From Pithys albifrons albifrons (taxonomy: Eukaryota > Chordata > Aves > Passeriformes > Thamnophilidae): a stretch of DNA of 64,000 nt. Both the position numbers and the translations under genes were made by a program. This document shows, one piece after another, positions 38,587 through 48,045 of this stretch; within the stretch, counting starts at the first letter, position 1, and each line of letters begins with the position of its first letter. The notes below the pieces were generated by a model. That model ran no database searches. It worked only from the letters and a program-made list of their open reading frames with translations, and was not told where the DNA came from. The DNA lies in the NCBI RefSeq assembly GCF_047495875.1, contig NC_092461.1, forward strand, positions 48,675,101 to 48,739,100, written 5' to 3'.

Positions 38587-38737
38587 GATTTTCTAGATGT
38601 AAGACTAGTTTACAAACAGATCTGTCAAGATTTGAAAACCTAAATTTCAACTTAACCAGCTAGGTTATTATATTGAAAATGTGGTTCTTGAAGTCTCAGT
38701 TGTTGTGTCACTGTGCTTCTTTCGTAATGAACTCAGG

Positions 38738-38787
38738 ACGTGAAGATGCTGATCAAGAAGGAATCCCACTTTTGCAATGACGCATGG
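38738..38787 (+). other. Candidate 50-bp exon with both splice signals
   Basis: A pyrimidine-rich run ending in ctcag (to 38,737) could be a splice acceptor. Fifty bases later, catg is followed by gtaagc (38,788-38,793), a good donor. Between them one frame is open and reads as a plausible charged peptide of 16 residues (begins DVKML, contains KKES and HFCND). I do not recognise a parent protein. Such signals also occur by chance in long non-coding DNA, so this is a candidate only. It lies 280 bp upstream of a second candidate at 39,067, but joining the two in the open frame meets an early stop. Confidence 0.2.
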
Positions 38788-39066
38788 TAAGCCAAACAGA
38801 AGGGCAGAAATTATGCTTAAATGATGGGGAAACACCAACTGAAGAATGAGCTATGTTATTTATTTAGTCACCAGGCAATTTGCATTCCCTCACCTCCTGT
38901 GACAGAAGCAAGCCTTCATTGGACTGATTCTAAGAAATACTCCAGACAGTCCAAAATTTTAATATAAGGTATCTCAAGTAGCTACTTGGAAACAGAAAAA
39001 AACTTTGAAGGCAAGACACACAATCTGTCTTTTCCTTCTGTGCCTTTTACTTCCTCTCGTTTCAGC

Positions 39067-39230
39067 TCCCACTGACCCCAACTCAGGAGCTCGCCCCACA
39101 TCCCGGAGCTGGGTTTGGAGTGTCCCCCTGAGCCAGAGCTCAGAACGGCAGGAGCACAGGGCCAGGCTACCGGGACTCCGCGCTCTGCCCCCTCCGGGGC
39201 ATGTCCAGCGAGTGGCAAAGGAAAATTAGC
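39067..39230 (+). other. GC- and CpG-rich island, candidate exon
   Basis: This 160-bp segment is much richer in G, C and CpG than anything within several kilobases. It is preceded by a long pyrimidine tract (39,030-39,066) ending in ttcag, a strong-looking splice acceptor. One frame stays open from the acceptor to a TAG at about 39,227-39,229 (54 codons, rich in Pro, Ser and Arg). Read from an upstream TTG at 39,005, the same frame would start with a hydrophobic stretch resembling a signal peptide, but that stretch is simply the translated pyrimidine tract, so I do not trust it. An 84-codon frame exists on the minus strand too. It may be an exon, a non-coding RNA exon or an old GC-rich insertion. 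Confidence 0.25.
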
Positions 39231-41816
39231 ACACACCTACATATTTATCTTGCTTTCTTTTACCATCTCTTGATGAGTGTTTTTCAGTAAAAGGAAGAAG
39301 AATCAAACTAACAAAGCTAAAGTCCATCTTGACCAGTTCTCTTCTTTTTCCTAATGGGACATCTGAAGAATGCCAGATGTTGTGAAGAGTTTTCTTTGTA
39401 AAAACTCCCTAGCCAGCATGAAAAAATTAAGTGGCACTGTTAAGAAAAAAGTGTCATTTAGCATTTTACTTTTTTAAATGTCTTTCTTCTTTTCCTGTCA
39501 CTTGAAAAAGAGATTTTAAGAGATTTTTTCTAGTCATCCTTTCCACAGGATTAAACAGGCCCATGTATCTCTTCTCAAAAAATTATATTTCTTTTAGTAG
39601 TTCAGCAATATAAAGCTATACTGTTAACCTATTTGCTAAATTCATTTATCACCTCAAAACTGACAGAATATCACTCTTCTATCACAGTGCAGCCAGTCCA
39701 TTATTATTAATCTGCACTCTGTCAGTCTCCCAAGCATTAAATTTTATATGAAGTATAAGACAGCATGACCTCTCCTACACCAAATCAGAATTTTCAATCA
39801 CTAAAGAGAAAAAAAGGTAGGGCAAAGTAATCCAATATACAAGTTAGTCACACCATATAGAGACAGGATGGGTAACCAGTATGAGGTCAGTAACACACTC
39901 TTCTAACCAAGAAAAAGAAGTAAAAGTATTAGTTTCATATTTCTGTTTGAGAAAAATCGGTACAATTTGATGAACAAAGAAGGGACCTGGAATTTATTTC
40001 TCCGAACTATCGATTACATTGTGATCTAGAAAAGTTACTGGTCTTCTGCAAAGACAGAAAGGCCCATGAACTATAGCTATTTAAGACTTCTATTTTACCA
40101 ACTGCTGCAATATCAACATAGTATTTAAACTACCCATTTTCACATTGATATAAGACAAAGTATATAGCAAATACATAGCATAATTTCATTTTTATATAAA
40201 TATTAATTATACTTCAGAAAGTTAAGTCCATTAAACAAAAGTTTCCATCTCAGAAACCATACTTTGTTGTAATTTTTTTCCTATGGTAAGAAACCAAAAT
40301 TAATCAATTAAGATGCTACAATTTAAAAGAAAAAAAAAGGTATATACATACATAGGAATTCAGGTGGGTTTAGGTTCATGAATATTCTTCTTTATTAGTA
40401 GACAAGGATGACCATGCACTTACCATTAGAAAATACTGTTTCCACTCAGAAAACTTTGTCACTTTTTAACCATTTGGCCTGACATTCTACATCATTGGTT
40501 TTATGTTATTTTCTTTTAAAAATCTCTATATAGATCTCTATTTACACAAACAAAGCTGTAAGAAAACAAACTGCTTTATTTTCAAAGAAATGGCTAAAAA
40601 ATCAGATGATGTCGTATTGAGCAACAATCTATTGAGGAAGGCCCTAATATTTGACAAAGGATGTGCCATTGGACATATGGAAACCAAACAAAAAACAACT
40701 CTGAGACTAACTTCAAATCATACATACTAAAGAGATTTTTTTTTTTATTTTAGAAGCCAAATCCTCCAGACATTTCATCTGCAAGGAGAATCTTCTAACC
40801 TGGGTTGAGCACAACCATATCTAAAATGATAGCTCTGAGCTTCTGTGAGTCATATCACATTTTGATCCAGACAGTTGAAATGAGAATGGAAAGGCTCTTT
40901 TTCCTGAGTTCCCTGCTGGGTTCAGGCATCTTACTGGAATGCATTATAATCCTCTATAAATCCTAATATGTATTACACTTATTTCCCAACTCAGCTAAAA
41001 CCAGAACCCACAACTCCCAAGCATTCCTCTGCTAATACTGCTGACAGTCACTGGCAGCATAACCCATCATGCTCTTTCTATGCATTCAGGCAGAAATCCA
41101 GGAACAGTCACTGCTAATACTTCATTAGCTCCTGTAACAGAGATAAGAGTTGTCATTCTAAAGGTTCCATCCCTACAAGGAACAGTGCAAGAACCTGATG
41201 TGCTATCTTTGCACACCATCAGTTCTGTTTATAAAATGATGACCTGAAGAATTAGAAAATGTGTTAGGAAATTGGTGTTGTTTCTGCATTTGCTACTTGG
41301 ATTCCATGCATGTGTTACAATAATTACATGATCACACATTTTTAGTAGAGATTCTATGTCTCAGTACAGTTCAGTTAAGTAGCTGATATTTAATATTTTG
41401 TGTTCCTCTTCTTTACTCATTTGCTCCATCCTGAATTTAATGTACACTACCCAAGTCCTGCGGTCACCTCATAATTCAGTATTTGCAATGAACTATTGAG
41501 TTACCCTTGCTACTATAAACTGAATCTTTAAAAAATAAAAGCTATTTATCCCTAGTAGTAAATTCTTCAAGATATATGATCCACAGACAGTTTCCCAAAA
41601 AGTGTGAGAATCAAATTTAAACACTCGAGCATTTAAGCTTGAGAGATCACACGCATTCCAGTATTTTCTGTGCTGCTTTCACACAGCTTTATGACAGAAC
41701 TTCTCTGGCAGCTGTTACATCACATCTGGAGGTCAATGAGACATAGTGCTTAGCAAGAGTGGTTGATCTGCAGGTTCTCTTTGCAGTTGACACCTATCAC
41801 TGCCTCGGGCAGCTGT

Positions 41817-41833
41817 CCCCTCCCCCCCCCCCC
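41817..41833. repeat. C-tract
   Basis: cccct followed by 12 C. It is a length-unstable simple repeat. Confidence 0.85.
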
Positions 41834-42534
41834 AGTGTAGTTGGCTATTTCTTAGTGCTTTCATACCCTCAAGAAACAATTTTTATAGCCTTTACTGTGA
41901 GGGCCTTTGTTTGCCCCTGTTTCAGAAAGACAACAAATTTTGTTTAATATACACAAAATGTAAATTATTCTAGATAACCAGAATGGAAAATGATATCCAG
42001 CATGTGAAACAACATTTCACTTCTGGAACAATATACAATTAAAAAGAGGGAAGACGTACCTTAACTGGAAGGACAATTTAGAATTTATCATGGATCCATT
42101 TCTAAGTGAAATCTTGCTCAGAAGAAATATAGGGAGAATCATCCATAAAACTCTTTCTACTGTCCAGGCAAAAATGACAGTCAACAACAAAAAGGGTGTG
42201 TTTGTCAAGAGCTGAAAGAATGACTTTTTTACTAGAGAATAAAACACTGTGAAGCACATGGGCACCAAAAGAATCTGCCATCGCCATCAGTGATATAATT
42301 TATTAATGTCTGAATAGAAGAGAAATGTCATCTCAGTGTACAACAGGAAAAAAAAGAACAGTTGAGGAACTGGAAGCAGAACAAATGAATGCTGCTGCAG
42401 TCTCCCAGCCCCCTGAATAGCTGTGTATCACAAGTGAAAGACACAACTTTGTTCTACACAACACTACTGGATTCCAAATAATTCCCTCTTCTTATATCTT
42501 TGTTGTGGAGTTTCTTAGACAGGATCTCTGCAGG

Positions 42535-43071
42535 TGTACCTCGTTTGGCTGGGATGGAGACAATTTTCCTCCTGTATGGGCGGGGGGGGCTAGGGGGCAG
42601 GGGAGTATTTGTGACTAATGGTGTTCCTAACACACCAGAGTTCTGGTTATTGCTGGACAGTGCTTGCACAGTGCTTTCTCCCACTCTATCCCTCCAAAAG
42701 TAGGCAGGCACTGGGAAGAAACTGGGAGGACACACACCTGGGGCTGCTGATCCACATTGACCAGAAGGATGTTCCATACCATGTGATATTTTGCTGAGCA
42801 ATAAAAGCTCAAGAAAGGGACATGGAAACAGGTAAAGTCATGGTTATGACGTTTGAACTCTGTGTGCTGAGGCCAAGCTTACCAGAAATAGGTTAAACTT
42901 CTGGCTGCCAGTGGAAAGCAATGAATAAATTCCTTTGCTTTCTTTTAAGTGTAGCTTTTGCTTCACCTATTAAACTAGTTTTATCTTGATCCACAAATCT
43001 TCTCAACTTCTCCTTCCACAGGAGAGGGGAGGGAGTGAAGAGCTGCTGGCCAGGGTCAAGTCACCCAAGCA
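42535..43071 (+). mobile_element. Old solo LTR, family B (avian endogenous retrovirus)
   Basis: The order of blocks follows a widespread avian LTR in sense orientation: start tgtacctcgtttggctggga, then 'gttctggttattgctggaca', 'ccataccatgtgatattttg', 'gagcaataaaagctcaag' (aataaa at 42,800-42,805), 'aatgaataaattcctttgct' and 'ttcacctattaaactagttt', ending near 43,063-43,071. It is diverged and has acquired a G-rich tract at about 42,578-42,604. No internal retroviral genes follow. The right boundary and target duplication are unclear. A 115-codon minus-strand frame inside it (42,454-42,801) is an artefact. Confidence 0.7.
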
Positions 43072-43802
43072 GAAAAGGAAGAGCTTCCTCTAGTGCCTAG
43101 GTGCTGTAGGAAAGAGCATGATAATAAGGTCAAAATTATGTTCTAAAGACCAGTTCTGCAGATGAAACACCCTATGCATTAGACTAAATTTGAAAATTCC
43201 TGTCTTATTCAAGCATAAGTCCAGAGAGAAGCCCATCTGACATCCTGATTAGATTGACCTAAACTGCCAGATTGGAAAATATCTGGTGAAACTCTCAGAT
43301 AAGTAGTTTTGAGACTTTTTTTGCAGTTCCTTCCTATTTCAGAGATCAAACGTCTGGCAATCACTGCAATTCTTCCAAACATGTCTTCTCCCAGACAGAC
43401 ATCCAAGAAGGTAAGAATGGCTGTCTGACAGAAGGATGCTATACTGCATACCAAGCAAGGCCTGAAACCAGAGGATTTTTTTTTAAGAAGCAGATTTGGG
43501 AAGAAAATAAAGTCCAGGAAAAAGTTTCCTGATGAATATGAACAATCAGGAAAGGGGAAAAAAGAGTAAATAAAAATACAAAAACAAAACCAAAAAATAT
43601 AAACAAAAAACACCCTGCAGATTATCAAAACTAAGAGAAGCTGTTCCACCCTAAACATATGGCAACCAGGATGCACCTCATCTGCATTTCAGAGGAAATA
43701 TATAGGGCTGAAGGGGAGTATGCTGCACATAAATCACTAAGGATAACGAAGTTCTTGAGACCATTATAAAAATCACTCAGTCGATATTGGAGTAATAGTG
43801 TC
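43072..43802. other. Spacer between LTR B and a CR1
   Basis: No feature recognised. The minus-strand open frame at 43,209-43,676 (155 codons, GTG start) is largely a translation of an A-rich low-complexity tract (43,555-43,615) and is not supported as a gene. Confidence 0.5.
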
Positions 43803-44572
43803 ACAGTATGATTTTTGTTGAAAGGGGAATGTGTAGTTCTAACCCCCACTGCCATGGGCAGTGACACCTTCCACTTGACCAGGTTGCTCAAAGCCCCATC
43901 CAGCCTGGCTTTGAACATTTTCAGGGATGGGATGTCCACAGCTTCTCTGGGCAACTTAACCTGTTCTAGAGTCTCAGCACCAGCACAGTAAAGAATTTCT
44001 TCTTCATATACAATCTAAACTTGTCCTCTTTCAGTTTAAAGCCGTTACCCCTTGTCCTATCAATAGATACCCTTGTAAAAAGTTCTTGTCCCTCTTTTTT
44101 ATAAACCTTCTTTAGGTACTGGAATGTTCTATGAGGTGTCTCTTGAGCCTTCTCCAGTTTGAACTACTCCAATTCTCTCAGCCTGTCTTCATAGCAGAGA
44201 TGCTCCAGCCCTCTAATCATCTTTGTGGTCCTTCTCTGGAATTGCTCCAGCATGTCCATATCCTTGTCATGCTGAGAGCTCCAGAGCTGGATGCAGCACA
44301 TGAGGTGGGGTATCAGCAGAGAAAGTAGAGGGGCAGAATCCCACCCCTTGGCCTGCTGGCCACACTGCTTTGGATGCAGTTCAGGACCAGGCTGGCTTTC
44401 TGTTCCACAAGTGCACATTGCCAGGTTGTGTCCAATTTTTCACCCACCAGCACCTCAAAGTCTCCTCACTGTTTCTCTCAATCTATTCCCTGCATAGGCT
44501 GCATCTTTTTTTCAGATTGCTCCTACCCAGGTGCAAGATCTTACACTTGGCCTGTTGAATTTCATGATTTCG
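43803..44572 (-). mobile_element. CR1 LINE fragment, about 770 bp, 3' half of pol plus 3' end
   Basis: The plus strand is the complement of CR1 from its 3' end ('taacccccactgccatgggc', 'ggttgctcaaagccccatcc', 'cagggatgggatgtccacag') through the C-terminal pol ('ctctcagcctgtcttcatag', 'agatgctccagccctctaat', 'catgaggtggggtatcagc') to 'acacttggcctgttgaattt', where it is truncated. The minus strand at 44,164-44,418 still reads the pol C-terminal motif (QRRTTKMIRGLEHL). It is moderately diverged. Confidence 0.9.
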
Positions 44573-45162
44573 TATGGTCTAGGAACCATAAAATCAAAAA
44601 CTAAAGGGAAGTAACTGTTTCCTTAGTATTGTTCGTAACGGTATGCCTACAGATAGAATGCTTGGACTTGTCTTAAAAGAATCAGTAATAAGAGTTCTGG
44701 CAATCCCTGTAATAGAGTACCCCATGGACTAACAAATTCTCATTCCCAGAATATTTTTATTAAGAATACCTTTTTTTTTTTTTCTTCTCCTTGATTTGCT
44801 TCTAAATTGTGCTGACCACTATATTCTTCCCTTTTTTACTATCACTTAACACTTCAATAACATGAAAAAAAGCAAAAAAAAATCTTGTAAAAGATCATAC
44901 TTGAAGTTCGTTCTTCTGAACATGCCATCCTGCTTAAAAAGTTTGAGTCTCCATTCACAGTTTTGTCAGTTGTTAATTATGCTTTTATGCCATTAATTAT
45001 GCTATCACAAATCTTACCTAAATGCCTCAGTGATACAGATTTCTAAATGTTCAGATTACTTCTGTGGAAGTCAGGCTGATTAAAGTTTAAAAGCAAAAGT
45101 AATTTTTTCCTTCAAAAAGTCTTGATTCTTGAGTGAAAACAAAACAAAAAATACCCCAGACT
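44573..45162. other. AT-rich spacer with a T-run
   Basis: No feature recognised other than a run of 13 T at 44,771-44,783. Confidence 0.55.
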
Positions 45163-45610
45163 TACAGAATCACACAGAATCAACTAGGTTGGAAAAGACC
45201 TCTGAGATCACCAAGTCCAACCTTTGACCTCACACCACCCTGCCTACTAGGACACGGCACTAAGTGCCACATCCATTCTCTTCTTAAATCCCTCCAGGGA
45301 TGGTGACTCCACCACCTCCCTTGGGCAGCCCATTCCAATGTCTGATCACTCTCTCTGCAAAGACTTTCTTAATAATGTCTAACCCAAATCTCCCATGGCA
45401 CAGCTTTAAACAGTGTCCTCTTGTCCTACTGCTGGTTGCCTGGGAGGAGAGACTGACCCCCACCTCACTACAACCCCCTTTCAGGTAGCTGTAGGGAACA
45501 ATAAGGTCTCCTCTGAGCCTCCTTTTCTCCAGGCTAAGCACCCCCAGCTTCCTAAGCTGTTCCTCATAGGACCTGTGCTCCAGTCCCTTCACCAGCCTTG
45601 TTCCCCTTAA
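45163..45610 (-). mobile_element. CR1 LINE fragment, 3' end with pol C-terminus
   Basis: It starts with 'tacagaatcacacagaatca' and 'ggttggaaaagacctctgag' (3' end) and proceeds into coding complement: 'gggatggtgactccaccacc', 'gcagcccattccaatgtctg', 'ccaggctaagcacccccagc'. The minus frame at 45,284-45,592 (102 codons) keeps the CR1 C-terminal signature ([16 protein letters not shown], then [12 protein letters not shown]). It is a distinct subfamily from the 43,803 copy and is 5'-truncated at about 45,610. Confidence 0.92.
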
Positions 45611-46086
45611 TTTGTCTAGATTTCAGCTAAATTTTCATCTATGCCACAGGGAAATGAATCAATCCAGTTTAGAACTGGCCTGAAGATATGTCATTGCATC
45701 CTATTAAAAGACAAAGATTAATCTGAAGAAAGATAAATAGCAAATCTTCTCTGTAATCAATCTTGAAAAGTATTGTTTTCAAATTTGTCATTAATGTTGT
45801 AATAGTAGGAACAGAACATGCACTTCAGCTGGCACCACCAAGGTAGGCACACCACTGCAATTAAGGCAGATCAACACTTTGTGCAGGACAAACCCATTGA
45901 CCTGAGGTCACAGCAGAAGCAGGATAGAGCCACAGTGGCGGTGCCACATGGGTTTGGAATCACTGAGACAGTGACTCCACTGGGAGCAGCTGAGGGCACA
46001 CAGCCCTTCAGTGCTGCTACCCCCACCCTCCCTCCTCACACCTGAAAGTGGTGGGGTCAGAGCCCACTGAGAAGTTCTAGGGATGG
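45611..46086. other. Spacer with a GC-richer patch
   Basis: No gene or transposon recognised. Contains the perfect palindrome TGACCTGAGGTCA at 45,898-45,910 and a 75-codon frame (45,818-46,045) of unknown meaning. It may be part of an unrecognised older repeat that the family A LTR entered. Confidence 0.4.
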
Positions 46087-46804
46087 TGTCCTAGTTTAGC
46101 AGGTGGGACCAGTTTTTCACTGTGTGGGGGTGATCAAAGCTATGTATTCTATCTCCTCTATTCAGTTCCCAAGAACAACGGACCATTTGCAGCAGCTGAC
46201 CAGGGCACACCCGACTCCTCAGGCTGTGAGCTGGGTGTGAAAGAAGCCAGTGAGATAAGAGCTGTGATAACTCCCCTCCAGGGAGTTGTTACCACCTTCA
46301 CACACAGCCTGAGGGGGTGTGTCTGCTAATGGGCCATCAATAATTCCAAAATACCCCATGACTCACAGAGCGAGCTCACCCATTGTTTAACTCCTTGCCC
46401 TGGGGGAGGGACTGGGTGCTCCCACCTGGACCTGAGGGTACATAATCTTGGGGTTTGAAGACCTCAGGGAACTACTCATCAGACCTGGAGGAGGACCAGA
46501 GCCTCAACAGGAGGAGACTACCACTCTTCACCAGACTGTGACTTTCATCTACACCAACAGGTTTTTTTATCTCCCTTTGCTTTGGACTCAGGGAAACCAC
46601 ATGGGGCTCAGCACAGGGGCCAACAAACCCCTTTGTATTTGTGCCCCAGGGCACTAGATTATACTTCTGGGTTTTGTGAGTTAAAACTGATTTCTCTTTG
46701 TGTCTTGTATTTATTGTAATATTGTTATTAAATTGTAACTCTGACTTATAATCTCCCTGAGCTAGGGTTCATTTCTCTTGCTGGTTCACCTTTAAACCAG
46801 CACA
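46087..46804 (+). mobile_element. Solo LTR, family A copy 3 (longer variant)
   Basis: A 718-bp LTR of the family found at 25,250 and 35,095, starting tgtcctagtttagcagg and ending accagcaca, with an exact 5-bp target duplication gatgg (46,082-46,086 and 46,805-46,809). It is clearly more diverged than the other two copies. It also carries about 80 extra bases (about 46,215-46,295) that the other copies lack, containing one arm of a long inverted repeat. A TATA-like tacataa is at 46,439-46,445. No primer-binding site or internal genes follow. Confidence 0.88.
46217..46314. repeat. Nested inverted repeats in LTR A copy 3
   Basis: The outer arms are 46,217-46,242 (cctcaggctgtgag... ) and 46,297-46,314 (ttcacacacagcctgagg). 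The inner arms are aactccc (46,269-46,275) and gggagtt (46,281-46,287), exact complements around a 5-base loop. The left outer arm and inner hairpin are absent from the two shorter copies. Confidence 0.75.
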
Positions 46805-46959
46805 GATGGGAACAGGGAAGGTGGCAGGAACAGTAGCAGCAGTGAAAGCTCTGGGGGCTCTGGACACTGGGAGATGTCCCACAGCTCTGTCCCTGGGGTG
46901 AGCCTTTCCTTATTAAAGGGATCTTGTAAAGCAAGGAGAGCAACTTTTTATATAGGTAG

Positions 46960-47228
46960 ATACTGGTTAGACAAGGAGGAACAGTTTTAAAGAGGAGATA
47001 TTTAGAGATGTTTTGAAGAAGTTATTTACTGTGAGGGTGGTGAGATACTGGAACGTCTTGCCCAGAGAAATTGAGGATGCTTCATCCCTGGAAGTGTTTA
47101 AGGACAAACTGGATAGGGCTATGGGTAACCTCATGTAGTGAGTGGCACCTCTGTTAATGGCAAGGGGGTTGGAATGAGGTGATTTTGAAGGTCCCTCCCA
47201 ACCTAAATCATGCTATGGTGCTATAATC
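46960..47228 (+). mobile_element. CR1 LINE fragment, 3' end
   Basis: A sense-orientation CR1 3' segment: 'ttactgtgagggtggtgaga', 'tactggaacgtcttgcccag', 'catccctggaagtgtttaag', 'gggttggaatgaggtgattt', 'ggtccctcccaacctaaatc' and a terminal 'catgctatggtgctata'. It is about 270 bp and moderately diverged. It begins about 150 bp after LTR A copy 3. Confidence 0.9.
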
Positions 47229-47509
47229 TCTCCTAACAGGAGGCCATGTAAGGAATTGCAACGCTGACCCTGAGCGGTGCTCTTCGGCCATGCCGTCTAC
47301 TCTGCAGAGCAGGGAGGTCACAACACTCAGTAACGTTGAATGCATCTGTGATTAAATGTGCTGCTGGTGTACAAGCTGATTTAGCCTCCATACTCCCAGT
47401 TCCTTCTCAAACTGCTACAGTTGTACTAAGTACAAGATCATGAATTTAAGAAGCCAATATACAAAAATCATTCATACTCCCCGAATGACTAGGAATGGCC
47501 AATAATTTG

Positions 47510-48045
47510 CAGAATATAAGAGGACAGCAAGTGAAAAAAGAGAACCAGTCCAGACACTTTTGCTAAAGGAAGAAGTCTTAATGTCAACAAAGTGGTCCTG
47601 GGTAAAACTGCACCTTGAACACCACACACAGTCCTGTTTACTCCTCTTCAAGAAAAATGAACTTACACCTAGAGAGTTAGGAGGATGATTAGGAAATACA
47701 CAGCCTAATTTAAAAAACAGTATGAGACATCTGAATTGTAGTAAAATGAGAAATAAAAAGTTGAAGCAAAAGTACAGGCAAATATCAGAGAAAGAAGAAA
47801 AACTTTAAAGAACAGATATAAATTGACAGAGACTGCTTTAAGCAGGAAATTAGAAGATGGCTTCTGGCTGTAAAGAGAATGGTATACTAGCACACCTTCA
47901 AGAAAGAAAAGTGAGAGCAAAATACAGCTAAACTAATCAAACCCTATCTCTAAAATAATTATGAAATGAACTGTTAAAACTGCTTGTCTGAGAGCTAGGG
48001 TTTGGACTTGATGAACTAAAAACAATTTATTCTTTCTAGGGACTC
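47510..48045 (+). mobile_element. Possible ancient CR1 remnant
   Basis: Weak but ordered similarity to old CR1 in sense orientation: 'aaaactgcaccttgaacacc' followed by 'acacagtcctgttt' resembles the pol block before the C-terminus, and 'gtttggacttgatgaacta' near 48,010 resembles a CR1 3' end. The middle is unmatched. Treat as tentative. Confidence 0.38.

Larger units (their letters stand above)
37153..42534. other. Unique AT-rich DNA with one GC-rich spot
   Basis: Mostly AT-rich sequence without recognised genes. Exceptions are listed separately: a hairpin at 38,565-38,586, an exon-like segment at 38,738-38,787, a GC- and CpG-rich spot at 39,067-39,230, and a C-tract at 41,817-41,833. Confidence 0.5.

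Noticed and set aside
39005..39229. Secreted peptide with signal sequence (74 codons from a TTG)
   Set aside because: The apparent signal peptide is the translation of a pyrimidine tract typical of a splice acceptor, the start is not ATG, and no peptide family is recognised.
40970..41010. Start of another LTR (cagctaaaaccag antisense)
   Set aside because: Only about 15 bases resemble an avian LTR start, and the following sequence does not continue the match.
42454..42801. 115-codon minus-strand open frame
   Set aside because: It overlaps the antisense strand of LTR B and a G-rich tract, with no protein similarity recognised.
43209..43676. 155-codon minus-strand open frame as a membrane protein
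   Set aside because: Its hydrophobic part is a translation of an A-rich low-complexity tract (43,555-43,615), it starts from GTG and has no known motif.
25250..46804. LTR A copies 1 and 3, both plus strand, as the two ends of one provirus
   Set aside because: They are 20 kb apart, differ in length and divergence, copy 3 has its own exact 5-bp duplication, and the sequence between them holds other repeats and no retroviral gene order.
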